Shown: positions 39,861 through 49,396 of the stretch, in pieces
Layout of the letters: every line of letters starts with the position of its first letter
How positions within the stretch are numbered: the stretch's first letter is position 1
From: UBA8437 sp964646205
GTDB lineage: Bacteria; Planctomycetota; Planctomycetia; Planctomycetales; Planctomycetaceae
NCBI GenBank assembly: GCA_964646205.1
Contig: CAZYAZ010000018.1
Coordinates: 1-64,000 of the forward strand
Length of the DNA stretch: 64,000 nucleotides
Direction: 5' to 3'
Translations under genes and position numbers: made by a program
Notes under the pieces: model-generated
Told to the model about the DNA's origin: nothing
Seen by the model: only the letters and a program-made list of their open reading frames with translations
Database searches by the model: none

Positions 39861-41174
39861 TCAGACCTCGTCCAGCTTGGCCGTCGAGTCGCCAAATGCC
39901 TTCAACCGCACGCCACACTTCTCCATCAGCGAGAGGTAGAGGCTGCACATCTTGCGATTGGGTTTGCCATGGTAGGACAGCACCCGACCGGTCTCGAGCT
40001 GGCCACCACCACGTCCCAACACGACCACGGGCAATTTTGTCGCATCATGAATCCCCGACATCATGCTCGAGCACATCATCAGCATCGAGTTGTCCAGTGC
40101 GGTTCGTTCGCCCTCCTGGATCGCATCCAGCTTGCGAGCGATGTAGGCGTACTGCTCCATGAAGAAGTGATTCACCTTCAGCCAGTCCGGCGACTGCTTG
40201 CCACGATCCGAATGTGACAGTTCGTGGTGGCCAACCTCGACTCCCAGGTGTGGGAACTGCAGGTAACTGTGGTCGTTGTTGAGCTTCAACGTGCACACCC
40301 GAGTCATGTCGGTCTGGAAGGCCAGCACCATGATGTCGCACATCAACTTCATATGGTCGGCGATGTTCTGGGGAATGCCCTCGGGGGGCCGTGGGATGTT
40401 CGGCTTGTCCAGTGTCGGACGCCACCCCTGCAGTTCCCCCTTCTGACCAGCCCGGCTGATCCGTTGTTCGATTTCCCGAACCGAGTTCAGGTACTCGTCC
40501 AGCTTCCGACGGTCGCCGCGGCTGACCTTCTTGCGGAACCTGGAGACCTCTCCCAGCACGGCATCCAGCACGCTCTGCTCACCCTTTTGCACCCGGTTCT
40601 TGAACAACCGGTCAAACGCGAGCGCCGGGTAGAGTTCCAGGGGAGTGGGCGTGGTCGGTGAACTCCACGAGATATGCGAGCTGTAGAGCATCGAGTAGTT
40701 CTTGTGGATCCCCGGGTTGGATCGTTCGCACCCCAGCACCAGGCTGGGCACCCGGGTCGACCGTCCATGCCGCTGGGCGATCATCTGATCGAAACTGGTG
40801 CCACTGACGATGTCACCACCAGGAGCCAATGGTGCTCCCGAGAGCACGTTGCCCGTCTGGGAACTGTGGATGTTGCCCTTGAGCGCCTGCTCGTTGTACA
40901 GGCCGCCCACGAACAGCAGTTTCTCGCGAAACTCGGCGACCGGTTCCAGTACCTTGCCCAGTTCCATGCTGGCACCGGCCCCCTTGGCCCACCAGTGCCC
41001 GGCGTGAAACCCGTTGCCGGCAAACAGCACCCCCAGGCGGACTGGTGGCTGACTGCCCGGCTTGGAACTCCTGGCCGGCTCATCGCCCCAGACCGGGAGA
41101 GATTCCATCCACGGCAGCGCCATCGTGACGCCAGCACCGCGAAGCCATGTTCGACGAGAGAATCGGTGTGTCAT
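39861..41174 (-). CDS. DUF1552 protein (Tat-exported)
   Basis: 437 residues from ATG 41174, with GAGG seven bases upstream. Tat signal FSRRTWLRGAGVTMALPW. DUF1552 blocks: RLGVLFAGNGFHAGHWW, SGTSFDQMIAQ, CDIMVLAFQTDMTRVCTL and VVVLGRGGGQLETGRVLSY. The family is phylum-typical and its reaction is unknown. It lies 17 nt downstream of the DUF1587/1592/1588/1585 gene, its usual partner, in the same way as DUF1501 with PSD1/DUF1549/DUF1553. The start at 41195 would overlap the partner's stop and lacks a ribosome site. Confidence 0.93.
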   Translation of the reverse strand: MTHRFSRRTWLRGAGVTMALPWMESLPVWGDEPARSSKPGSQPPVRLGVLFAGNGFHAGHWWAKGAGASMELGKVLEPVAEFREKLLFVGGLYNEQALKGNIHSSQTGNVLSGAPLAPGGDIVSGTSFDQMIAQRHGRSTRVPSLVLGCERSNPGIHKNYSMLYSSHISWSSPTTPTPLELYPALAFDRLFKNRVQKGEQSVLDAVLGEVSRFRKKVSRGDRRKLDEYLNSVREIEQRISRAGQKGELQGWRPTLDKPNIPRPPEGIPQNIADHMKLMCDIMVLAFQTDMTRVCTLKLNNDHSYLQFPHLGVEVGHHELSHSDRGKQSPDWLKVNHFFMEQYAYIARKLDAIQEGERTALDNSMLMMCSSMMSGIHDATKLPVVVLGRGGGQLETGRVLSYHGKPNRKMCSLYLSLMEKCGVRLKAFGDSTAKLDEV

Positions 41175-41191
41175 GAGTGACCTCGGCCAGT

Positions 41192-44100
41192 TCATCGGGC
41201 TGCCGACGACAGCGTTCCACGTATCATTCGAAATTGTTGACTCGAGACTATTGTCTCCACGGCCACCGAAAAACGGTACCCCTTTTCAGCCAGCCGCTTC
41301 AGCATTTCATCCACCAGCGGCCGATCCGACAACTGCAATTCTCTTCCCAGGGCGTAACCCAGCAGCTTACGACAGAACTGTCTCAAAAACGCATCACGAC
41401 GTTTGTTCAACAGGTAGTCCCGCAAACCGTCCAGTCCGTCGATCACCGCTCCATCGGGAAGTGTGGTCCTGGTGTCGATCTCGCCTCCGCCAGTTCCCCT
41501 GGTACGACGACGCCCGATGGCATCGAACTGTTCCAGGGCAAAACCGAATGGATCGATCCGCGAATGGCATTTCGCGCAGGCTGGGTCCTTGCTGTGCCGC
41601 TGGATCAACTGTCGTTCGGAAAGTCCCTCGGGCACCTCGTCGGCCAGTTGCGGAACATTCTTGGGAGGCCGTGGCAAACGTTGCCCCAGCAGCACCTCGC
41701 TGACCCAGTTGCCCCGCAAGATCGGACTCGTCCGCGTGGCGCCCGACTGTGTTGCCAGTGTCGTGGCCAGTCCCAGCACACCACCACGACCATGCTTGCG
41801 AAGACCGTCAACCCGTCGCCACCGATCTCCCGTCACACCGGAAATCCCGTAAAACTCGGCCAACCGCTTGTTCACGAAAGTGTGATCTGCATCCAGCAGG
41901 CTCAACAACGACCGGTCGTTCTGGAACAGGTCCGTGAAGAAACGGATCGTCTCTTCATACATGTCACCTCGCAACTTCGAGAAACCCGGGAAACGTTTCG
42001 AGCTCTTGACGATGTTGGGATCAAAGTCGTGCACGTGCGCCCATTGGCAGGCAAATTGAGTGGCCAACCGCCGGACCCGTGGTTCACCCAACAGGCGACG
42101 GGCCTGTTTGAGCAGCGACGCGTTGTTGACGAGCTGTCCCGCCGACGCCGCCCGTCGCAATTCGTTGTCGGGCATCGTCGACCACAGGAAGTAGCTGAGC
42201 CGGTTGGCCAGCTCCCAGTTGTCGACGGCGGCGGGCGTCTCGCCGACTGGCGATTCCTCCAACCGAAACAGAAACGACGAGGAGACCAACACACGTGCCA
42301 GCGTCATCCGGATCGCCGCATCATGCGACAAGTCCAATTGCCGCAATCTCTTGTAGAGCTCACGCAGAGCGGTTCGTTCCTGGTCAACCAACGGACGACG
42401 CCAGGCTTGCTCGGCAAACCGAACAACAGCATCGAGATGTTTCGGTTCGGTGGCCACGAGCCGTTTGCGGAACCCGTCGGCCCGCTTCCGCACGTCCTTG
42501 ACCATCTGATCGAAAATTCCCTCCTGGGGATGGTCAATCGTCGTCTCCAGCAAGGAATCCAGTACGTCGGAGAGCCGGAACGGTTCTCGAGAGACATAGA
42601 TGAGCTGATCCCAGAGCTTGTCGAGACGGGCTGATTGTTGCTTGTCGAGCATCAGCCGTACCAGGTGATCATCCTCACGGTACATCAGCGTCAACGTCAG
42701 AAGTTCGTCGACGGGCACGATCTGCGTGTAACACAAGGCAGCGGGAAACACGCTGCGGTGATCGGTCATCGCGGTCTCAAACCGGGACCTGGCCGGACTC
42801 TTCATCGCCACCAATACCGGATTGCGGAAGGCGATTTCACGGACATCGGCCCCGATATTGACCTTGCCGTACGTCACCGAGACCTCGCTGACCTTGAGAC
42901 CAGCGACAGCCTTTGCCGTGCCGGAAACCAACTCGACCTGTGCACTGCCACCCGTTCCGGTACGAGCATCCAGTTGAACCGTCGACACCAGTTCCCGTCC
43001 CTCGGCCGCCTCGCGGGGAAGCTCGAGGCGAATCACCGCCGGAGCCTGCACACACATCGAAGCCTCGTCGATGGACGTTCCATCCGGGTGCTTCCCAAAT
43101 CGCGGATCCTTGACGATCTCCTTGAGCAGCACGTCAGGCTTGTCCTTGAGGACCAGGCGAGGCCGCTGCCAGACGACGAAGTCCCCGGCGTTGCCGTCAC
43201 CGGCATCGGTCACAACCAGCGACACCACGACGGGACCGGCCGCCCCGGCAGGCTTGCCCGTGTCGACCTTCTTGTCCTTGGAACTGGCTGCGATCTTCAG
43301 CCGCACTGTCTGGGTCACAAGAACCGGCCGGGCCGGTTCCATCCACCGGGGCCGGCTGCCCTTCTTGCCAATCAAGCCGACGGGGTTGAACATCCACAAT
43401 CCTCGCTGCCATTTCTTCACCAATTCCGACAGGGCCTGCTCCTGTCCCGGCTTCGCCTGTCGCCAACGGCGTCCCAGTTCGGCCATCAACAACGATGAGT
43501 CCTGCCGGTTCAACTCCGACCACAACCGCCGCAGGTAGCGGGCATTGAGTTCGTACTTTTTGGCAACCGCTTCGATCGATGTGTCCCCTGCCAACAATCG
43601 ATCCCGCTCTCGAAGTGTTGCGGCGAAATACGATTCCAGTGGTACCTGGCCCGCATTGCCCAGGTGCGACATCTTCGGCAGGTTGTAGTGCGAGTGCAGC
43701 TTGACGGTGGTCGTGAACTGACCGTAGAGGCTCCGGATTTCCGACAAAATCTGGTCGGTCCAATCCCGACGGCTCGAGCCGGCGGAAAAACGGATTCCGT
43801 CGGGGACCAACATCGCGTGGCGTGCCACCTGCTGACCGGCATCGAGATATTTCCGCAGCAGGGCTGGCGACATTGCCAGCGCATTGCTCGCATTGGTGAA
43901 TCCCTCACCCGCGGCCCCCTCGGATGGAAATTCGCGAGCCGGGTCCAATCGGACACCGGTGAGGTCACGAATCGTGTACGTGTACTCGGCATTGTTGAGT
44001 CGTCTGAGTGCAACCGGCCCAGGATCTCCGGCACGGGACAGGGCCTCGGCATCCAGGTACCGTTCGACCCAACTCACCACCAGCTTGCGTTGAGTGGCAC

Positions 44101-44440
44101 TGGGTTGGGCCGACTTCTTTGGAGGCATCTCGCCATTGGTCAGCATCTCGACCATCTTCAACCACGACCTGGTCCCCTTGCGGACCTCGACGAGGGTCCC
44201 GAACTGCTCGAGATCCAGTTCTCCGACTTTCTTCTTCGTCGAATGACATCCCAGGCAGTATCTGTCCAGCAACGGCCGGATCGTCTTCTTGTACTCGGCA
44301 GCGAGGTCGGCGAATGCCGACGCGTCCCCGGCAACGGCCGGACATGGCGAGAACAACACCGCCCCGAGCAGGACTGCGGCGGCCAGAACGATGATCACAC
44401 TGCGATGGTCTCGACCTGCAGGCGAACCGGCAAACACCAT
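41192..44440 (-). CDS. PSD1-like c-haem protein with DUF1587/1595/1592/1588/1585
   Basis: 1,082 residues. Start ATG 44440 has a strong GGAGGAG site. A signal or anchor segment lies about 14-37. The N-terminal haem-type CLGCH is at about 62-66, with distal Met in GEMPPKKSAQ. DUF1587 has RRLNNAEYTYTIRDLTGV. A beta-rich central region (about 350-560) follows, then DUF1595 (FAEQAWRRPLVDQERTAL), DUF1592 (LANRLSYFLWSTMPDNEL), DUF1588 (GVLGLATTLATQSGATRTSP, CAKCHSRIDPFGFALEQFD) and DUF1585 (FCRKLLGYALGRELQLSDRP). The CAKCH in DUF1588 is a second haem-type motif. Likely a periplasmic multi-haem protein in polymer degradation; activity unproven. It is the first gene of the pair with DUF1552 and divergent from the propeller gene at 44638. 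Confidence 0.93.
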   Translation of the reverse strand: MVFAGSPAGRDHRSVIIVLAAAVLLGAVLFSPCPAVAGDASAFADLAAEYKKTIRPLLDRYCLGCHSTKKKVGELDLEQFGTLVEVRKGTRSWLKMVEMLTNGEMPPKKSAQPSATQRKLVVSWVERYLDAEALSRAGDPGPVALRRLNNAEYTYTIRDLTGVRLDPAREFPSEGAAGEGFTNASNALAMSPALLRKYLDAGQQVARHAMLVPDGIRFSAGSSRRDWTDQILSEIRSLYGQFTTTVKLHSHYNLPKMSHLGNAGQVPLESYFAATLRERDRLLAGDTSIEAVAKKYELNARYLRRLWSELNRQDSSLLMAELGRRWRQAKPGQEQALSELVKKWQRGLWMFNPVGLIGKKGSRPRWMEPARPVLVTQTVRLKIAASSKDKKVDTGKPAGAAGPVVVSLVVTDAGDGNAGDFVVWQRPRLVLKDKPDVLLKEIVKDPRFGKHPDGTSIDEASMCVQAPAVIRLELPREAAEGRELVSTVQLDARTGTGGSAQVELVSGTAKAVAGLKVSEVSVTYGKVNIGADVREIAFRNPVLVAMKSPARSRFETAMTDHRSVFPAALCYTQIVPVDELLTLTLMYREDDHLVRLMLDKQQSARLDKLWDQLIYVSREPFRLSDVLDSLLETTIDHPQEGIFDQMVKDVRKRADGFRKRLVATEPKHLDAVVRFAEQAWRRPLVDQERTALRELYKRLRQLDLSHDAAIRMTLARVLVSSSFLFRLEESPVGETPAAVDNWELANRLSYFLWSTMPDNELRRAASAGQLVNNASLLKQARRLLGEPRVRRLATQFACQWAHVHDFDPNIVKSSKRFPGFSKLRGDMYEETIRFFTDLFQNDRSLLSLLDADHTFVNKRLAEFYGISGVTGDRWRRVDGLRKHGRGGVLGLATTLATQSGATRTSPILRGNWVSEVLLGQRLPRPPKNVPQLADEVPEGLSERQLIQRHSKDPACAKCHSRIDPFGFALEQFDAIGRRRTRGTGGGEIDTRTTLPDGAVIDGLDGLRDYLLNKRRDAFLRQFCRKLLGYALGRELQLSDRPLVDEMLKRLAEKGYRFSVAVETIVSSQQFRMIRGTLSSAAR

Positions 44441-44591
44441 GGTACTTCTCCTCCGTCCGTTGACATCGTGACCAAACGCCTCGGCCCCTCGGACTCCATC
44501 AATATCCTACCGCAGGCGGAGTGACGAGACATCCACAGGGAACCAGTTCAGGCGGCGATCCGGATTGCCCCGGGTTGCTGTTGCCGAAACG

Positions 44592-44610
44592 GTCAGCCGG
44601 ATACGCTGAC
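44592..44610. promoter_or_regulatory. 6-bp inverted repeat upstream of propeller gene
   Basis: GTCAGC (44592-44597) and GCTGAC (44605-44610) are exact reverse complements with a 7-base spacer, 27 nt before the ATG at 44638. It could be an operator or a leader hairpin; a match this short can arise by chance. Confidence 0.25.
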
Positions 44611-44637
44611 GATCGAATTTCACATCGAGAGAAAACC

Positions 44638-46158
44638 ATGGCGATCAACAGGCGACAATTCCTCGGAGCGGGTGTCACGGCGGCAACAGCAACGCGGGAC
44701 ACCCCGTCACGCCCGAAAACACATCGCCCCAAGCCACTCTACGCAATGGGTTCGCGGCGAGAACTGTTCGTCGATGACTTTCTCGTCGAACGAACAACCG
44801 GGCACCTGTCCTACCAACTCCATCACCCGATCGCCCGAGAGCGAGTGATCCAGCACGATGCCCCCTGGGAGGGCGTCGGCTCGGCCTACCACACCGTTTT
44901 CCAGGACGGTGACACTTACCGCATGTACTACCGTGGCCTCAACTTCAAGGTCACCAGGGGGCCCGATCTGCCCAAGACCAACCGGGAGGTGGCCTGTTAC
45001 GCCAGCAGCCGGGACGGCATCCATTGGGAAAAACCCGAACTCGGCCTGTACGACCACGAGGGCAACAAGAAGACCAATATCGTGTGGCGGGGAAACGGTT
45101 GTCACAATTTCAGCCCCTTCATCGACCTCCGTCCCGGCTGCCCGGACAACACGCGTCTGAAGGCGCTGGGTGGTCTTCGACGAGAAGGAGGGCTCTATCT
45201 CTTCACGTCGGCCAACGGAATCCACTGGAAATTGGTCCAGGACAAGCCGGTCATCACAAACGGCTACTTCGATTCTCAGAACATCGCCTTCTGGGACTCG
45301 ACGATCAACAAATATCGCGCGTACTGGAGATTCTTCATGCCGGATGACACCCGGGCAATCCGCACGGCAATCTCGGACGACCTGCTGAGTTGGACCGACG
45401 AGCAGGACCTGTCGTATGTGGATTCGCCCAAGCAGCACATGTATACCAACAATGTCATCCCCTACTTCCGCGCGCCGCACATCCTGCTCGGTTTTCCAAT
45501 GCGGTACATCGAACGAGGCTGGAACCCGTCAATGCAGGCGCTCCCCGACCTCGAAAACCGCCGCAAGCGAGTTGCTGCCCACCCCCGGTACGGACAGGCC
45601 CTGACGGAAACACAGATCATGGCCAGTCGCGACGGCGCGAGGTTCACACTCTGGAATGACGCCTTCCTGCCTCCCGGCATCCAGCGTCCCGACTCGTGGT
45701 ATTACGCTCACAATTCGGTCGCCTGGAACATCGTCACGACGTCATCCTCACAGTCCGGAGCTCCCGACGAACTCTCGTTCTACGCCAGTGGAGGCCAATG
45801 GCACGGCCCCGGTTCGACCTTGACTCGCCACACGCTGAGACAGGACGGGTTCGTGTCAATCCGTTCGTCATCTCGTGGCGGGGAATTCGTCACCCGACCA
45901 ATCACGTTCCAAGGTCGTCGCCTGGCGATCAATTTCGCCACCTCGGCAGCGGGGACGATGAGAGTCGAATTGCAATCGGCCACCGGCGAACCGATCGAGG
46001 GATTTTCACTGGCCGAATCCGACGACATCTTCGGCAACGAACTCGACCGAACGGTCTCGTGGCGAGGGTCGCCGGATGTCAGCCGCCTGGCGGGCCGGCC
46101 GATTCGCATTCGCATCACGCTCGGTGACGCCGACCTGTACGCGATCAAGTTCAGTTGA
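44638..46158 (+). CDS. Tat-exported beta-propeller, glycosidase-like protein
   Basis: 506 residues from ATG 44638 (GAGAGAAAACC upstream); longer starts to 44521 are not signal-like. The N-terminus INRRQFLGAGVTAA is a Tat motif, whereas the paralogue at 457 uses a Sec-type signal. Shared blocks: SRRELFVDDFLVE, SRDGIHWEKPELGLYDHEG, PVITNGYFDSQNIAFWDST, DELSFYASGG and the C-terminal sandwich GGEFVTRPITFQGRRLAINF ending DADLYAIKF. Probably a GH32/43-like fold with unknown substrate. Its 3' end overlaps the convergent CopZ-N-like gene by eight bases. Confidence 0.83.
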   Translation: MAINRRQFLGAGVTAATATRDTPSRPKTHRPKPLYAMGSRRELFVDDFLVERTTGHLSYQLHHPIARERVIQHDAPWEGVGSAYHTVFQDGDTYRMYYRGLNFKVTRGPDLPKTNREVACYASSRDGIHWEKPELGLYDHEGNKKTNIVWRGNGCHNFSPFIDLRPGCPDNTRLKALGGLRREGGLYLFTSANGIHWKLVQDKPVITNGYFDSQNIAFWDSTINKYRAYWRFFMPDDTRAIRTAISDDLLSWTDEQDLSYVDSPKQHMYTNNVIPYFRAPHILLGFPMRYIERGWNPSMQALPDLENRRKRVAAHPRYGQALTETQIMASRDGARFTLWNDAFLPPGIQRPDSWYYAHNSVAWNIVTTSSSQSGAPDELSFYASGGQWHGPGSTLTRHTLRQDGFVSIRSSSRGGEFVTRPITFQGRRLAINFATSAAGTMRVELQSATGEPIEGFSLAESDDIFGNELDRTVSWRGSPDVSRLAGRPIRIRITLGDADLYAIKFS

Positions 46159-46600
46159 GCCCACCGCGCAACCGGAAGTAGATCCGCTGCGCCTCCTGCA
46201 TGCAGCAACGGCCGTCGGCGGCTGCCGTCGAACAGCAGGCCGCGTCGCTCTTGGAGCGGTCCGACAGTTCCCGCAATCGAGACGGATGCCCGTCAGCCAC
46301 GTCGGCCTCGATGTCGGCCATCTTCAGGCCGAAGCACCCGCAGATTGGTGCCTGCAGGTCCATGGGGTACACGCTACGAACAAGATGCTCGGTGGTCACG
46401 GTGGATTCGAAGAGATCAAAGTAGGCGACGTCGCAACGATCAAAACCACAAAACCAGGCGTCCTCTCCGAGGTCACCGCGGGCCGTCGGTCGCAAGAATG
46501 CATCCAGGGTCACACCCTGCACCTGGGTCCCCAGTTGTCCGCAACTGGGACAATAAGCGCGGCCGTCGAACTCCGGCTCCTTAACGAAGGCCTTGTTCAT
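46151..46600 (-). CDS. CopZ N-terminal-like Zn/[2Fe-2S] metallochaperone protein
   Basis: 149 residues and 14 or so Cys. An N-terminal CPSCG knuckle is followed by AWFCGFDRCDVAYFD, then PICGCFG and a C-terminal DGRCCMQEAQRI. From memory this order matches the N-terminal half of Archaeoglobus CopZ, which binds one zinc and a [2Fe-2S] cluster, but the HMA copper-binding half is absent here. It is probably cytoplasmic. ATG 46600 overlaps the sulfatase stop in an ATGA, so translation is coupled to that gene. The frame's longer start at 46660 lies inside the sulfatase. Role may be metal or Fe-S delivery; a link to sulfatase maturation is speculative. Confidence 0.78.
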   Translation of the reverse strand: MNKAFVKEPEFDGRAYCPSCGQLGTQVQGVTLDAFLRPTARGDLGEDAWFCGFDRCDVAYFDLFESTVTTEHLVRSVYPMDLQAPICGCFGLKMADIEADVADGHPSRLRELSDRSKSDAACCSTAAADGRCCMQEAQRIYFRLRGGLN

Positions 46601-48039
46601 CGAGCCGGTTCTTTCACGTAATCGTCGCCGTTGTAACTGCCCACGACCGACTTGAGCCAACCGGTGAGACCGGGTTTGAGCTGCGCGACCCGCTCGGGCT
46701 GGCCGGCCGCCAGGTCAGTCTTCTCGGACGGATCGGTCGCCAGGTCGTACAACTCGAAGCGGGCGGTGCCGTTCTTGTTCTCGATTCTGTGCAGTTTCCA
46801 ATGTCCATCGATCCAGGCGGCGTGACCGGGAAACCGGTCCAGTGGATGAGCCGGGCTGGGCAACTCGGCCGCTTTTTGACTCGAAACGTGAGGCGGCAGG
46901 TCCTCGCCATTTTGTTGAGCGACCAGCAGTTCACTCATCCACTTCGCCGACGGAGTGCTGATGCCCCGCGCCCGGAAATCCCAGAACCCCATCGGCCGTG
47001 GCCGCTTCGACGTCTTGCCATCGATCACTGCCACCAGGCTGACTCCGTCGAGAATCGGTTGATGCCTGGCTCGAGCCCCGACGATCTCCAGGAGCGTCGG
47101 GTAGATGTCGCAGGTGTTGCAACGGACCGCGGTTCTGCGCGGCGACTTGATCCGCGAGGGCCACTCGAGAATCGAGGGAACCAGCAACCCTCCCTCGTAG
47201 ATCTGCCCCTTGCGACCACGGAACGGCCCGGCCGACCCGACTCGAGGCAATGCCCCGTTGTCGCTGCAGTACCATAGGATCGTGTTGTCACGGATTCCCA
47301 ACGGGCCCAACGCATCTCGCAGTTTCCCGAACGCCCGATCCATACCGGTCACCTCGCCCAGGAAATGCTGGTTCCGCATCGGCTGATCGGCGTACGGTTT
47401 CCGATCCCGGTCGACAGCACGGTGCGGAGAATGCGGCGATCCGAACCAGACGACCGCCAGGAACGGATCGTCGCGTTTGGCCCGGCCACCAATCCATTCG
47501 AGTGCCGCGTTGACGGTCACCATCGAACTCTCACCTGTCGTCTTCACCGCCTTTCCCTGCAACGACAGGATCGCATTGTTGTCAAAAAAATTCGGAGCAC
47601 TGAGCCAGTGGTCGAAGCCGTTGCGCCCCGGGTGAGCCGGGCTGGCTCGCCGCACGCTGCCCAGATGCCACTTGCCAAAATGGGAGGTCGTATAACCGAC
47701 GGTCTTCAGCACCTCGGCCACCGTCGACTCCTGCGGCCGCAACGGGTAGCCCCATTTGAACACCCCCGATCGGTTCGGGTGACGGCCGGTCAACACGCTG
47801 GCACGAGTCGGAGAGCAGACCGGAGCCGCGGCATAGAACCGGTCAAATCGCAGGCCTGTCGCCGCCGCCTTGTCAAAGTTGGGGGTCTTCAGCGACGGGT
47901 GACCGTTGTAGGCCATGTCGCCCCAGCCCTGGTCATCGGCCATCACCAGGATGATGTTTGGTTTTTCGCCAGCACCCAACAGGCTCGAGCACACCGGGAC
48001 AAGGGACACGGCAACCAGCGCCAGGTGTCGAGACAGCAT
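46597..48039 (-). CDS. Secreted sulfatase, Cys-type (formylglycine)
   Basis: 480 residues from ATG 48039; ATG 48057 is also possible. Signal peptide LALVAVSLVPVCSSLLGA. Sulfatase metal and catalytic blocks: ILVMADDQGWGDMAYNG, the formylglycine motif CSPTRASVLTGR (Cys type), GKWHLGS and the C-terminal metal residues in YCSDNGALP. It hydrolyses sulfate esters, probably on a polysaccharide or glycosaminoglycan-like substrate; it is arylsulfatase A-like in layout. No formylglycine-generating enzyme is in the window. The CopZ-N-like gene follows by an ATGA overlap. It is divergent from the LRR lipoprotein at 48208. Confidence 0.92.
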   Translation of the reverse strand: MLSRHLALVAVSLVPVCSSLLGAGEKPNIILVMADDQGWGDMAYNGHPSLKTPNFDKAAATGLRFDRFYAAAPVCSPTRASVLTGRHPNRSGVFKWGYPLRPQESTVAEVLKTVGYTTSHFGKWHLGSVRRASPAHPGRNGFDHWLSAPNFFDNNAILSLQGKAVKTTGESSMVTVNAALEWIGGRAKRDDPFLAVVWFGSPHSPHRAVDRDRKPYADQPMRNQHFLGEVTGMDRAFGKLRDALGPLGIRDNTILWYCSDNGALPRVGSAGPFRGRKGQIYEGGLLVPSILEWPSRIKSPRRTAVRCNTCDIYPTLLEIVGARARHQPILDGVSLVAVIDGKTSKRPRPMGFWDFRARGISTPSAKWMSELLVAQQNGEDLPPHVSSQKAAELPSPAHPLDRFPGHAAWIDGHWKLHRIENKNGTARFELYDLATDPSEKTDLAAGQPERVAQLKPGLTGWLKSVVGSYNGDDYVKEPAR

Positions 48040-48207
48040 GGGACAATTCCATTGCATGGGGAAGACCGGAACAACAGTCATCACGATCCGGTCATGGTAA
48101 CCAATCGGTTCTCGTGCGGCAGTCCCCCCTGACCGGAACCAATGCAATGCAGTAGAATCTCCGCAGTTCCTGTCACCGACACCCTGCCAATCAATCGACA
48201 GCCGGCA

Positions 48208-49380
48208 ATGATCAGAACCTGGATGACACTGGCAGTCGGAGTCTGCCTGGCAGCCATCGGTGGATGCGGTGGGTCCCAACTCCCACCGGATGACGTTCTC
48301 ACCGCGCTGTCCAGGCACAACGATCAGATCGGGACGGCACTCCAGTCGCTGTGCCCCATCGAAACCGACTCCGACGGCCAGATCGTGGCCATCGACCTGA
48401 CCAACCTGCAGGTGAGCGACAGGGGACTCGACCGGATCGCCGAACTTCCACGACTCCGTCGACTCTATCTCTCTTCTCCCGCCATTGGGGAACCTGGTTT
48501 CACGTCATTGCAACGCTCTGACACCCTGGAAACTCTCTGGATCAATGCCGGCACCCTCGATGCCCCAGCCTGGCAGGGCCTGGGATCGCTGAAACAACTC
48601 AAGCGACTCCGCCTGGCCGCCACGCCCCTGCTCCCGTCCAGCGGAGAGCAATTGGCAAAGCTCGAGAAACTCGAGTTTCTCGACCTGACTGCCTCCGGCG
48701 CCTCCAACGACACGGTCGCCGCACTGTCCCACCTGAAACACCTGCACACGCTGATCCTCGACCAGGCCCGAATTGAAGACGACGTCACCGGCTCACTGGC
48801 CGAGATGGGTTCCTTGCGTCGCCTGAGCCTCAACTCCGTCCCCATCCACGACGTGTCACTGGAACGTCTCGCCGCACTCTCCAATCTCGAACGCCTTGAC
48901 TTGTCCGGCACCCAGGTGACCGACGCGGGTCTCATCCATCTCACCAGCCTGCCCCGTCTCAACCAACTGGGACTCAACAGCACAGCCATCACTGATATGG
49001 GATGCGAACAACTCGGCAAAATCGGCTCCCTGAAATTCCTCGACCTCCAGGACCTCACGTTCGGCGAAACGGGCGCCCGTTGGCTGGCACAACTCGAGAA
49101 CCTCGTCGAATTGCGTCTGAACGGGTGCCCAATCGGAGACAAGGCCCTCACGGTCCTTGCGGGACTCGCTCGACTGGAACTGCTCAACATCAACCGGACT
49201 CGTGTCTCGGACGTCGGCCTCTCCGCCCTGGAAGGCCACAAGAACCTGCGAATCCTTTACGTGGAAACCACCAGGGCCACCGACGAGGGTATCGCCAAGT
49301 TGGTGGGCACGCTTCCGGATTGTCGCGTGGTCACCAGTGCCGCCCTCGGCCTGCCCGAGCCAGGAACACTGGAAAAGTGA
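48208..49380 (+). CDS. Leucine-rich-repeat lipoprotein
   Basis: 390 residues from ATG 48208. Lipobox LAAIGGC puts the lipidated Cys at about residue 20. At least eleven LRRs of about 24 residues follow, with the pattern LxxLxxLxLxxTxITDxGLxxL, best seen in LERLDLSGTQVTDAGLIHL and LELLNINRTRVSDVGLSAL. The repeats are of the cysteine-containing/bacterial type common in Planctomycetes. No catalytic domain; a binding or scaffold role is likely. The last repeats end VGTLPDCRVV, close in form to the end of the second LRR protein at 50117 (KTFPGCRINFR). Its stop lies 16 nt from the end of the convergent HMA lipoprotein frame. Confidence 0.88.
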   Translation: MIRTWMTLAVGVCLAAIGGCGGSQLPPDDVLTALSRHNDQIGTALQSLCPIETDSDGQIVAIDLTNLQVSDRGLDRIAELPRLRRLYLSSPAIGEPGFTSLQRSDTLETLWINAGTLDAPAWQGLGSLKQLKRLRLAATPLLPSSGEQLAKLEKLEFLDLTASGASNDTVAALSHLKHLHTLILDQARIEDDVTGSLAEMGSLRRLSLNSVPIHDVSLERLAALSNLERLDLSGTQVTDAGLIHLTSLPRLNQLGLNSTAITDMGCEQLGKIGSLKFLDLQDLTFGETGARWLAQLENLVELRLNGCPIGDKALTVLAGLARLELLNINRTRVSDVGLSALEGHKNLRILYVETTRATDEGIAKLVGTLPDCRVVTSAALGLPEPGTLEK

Positions 49381-49396
49381 CCGGCCGGCCCCGCAG

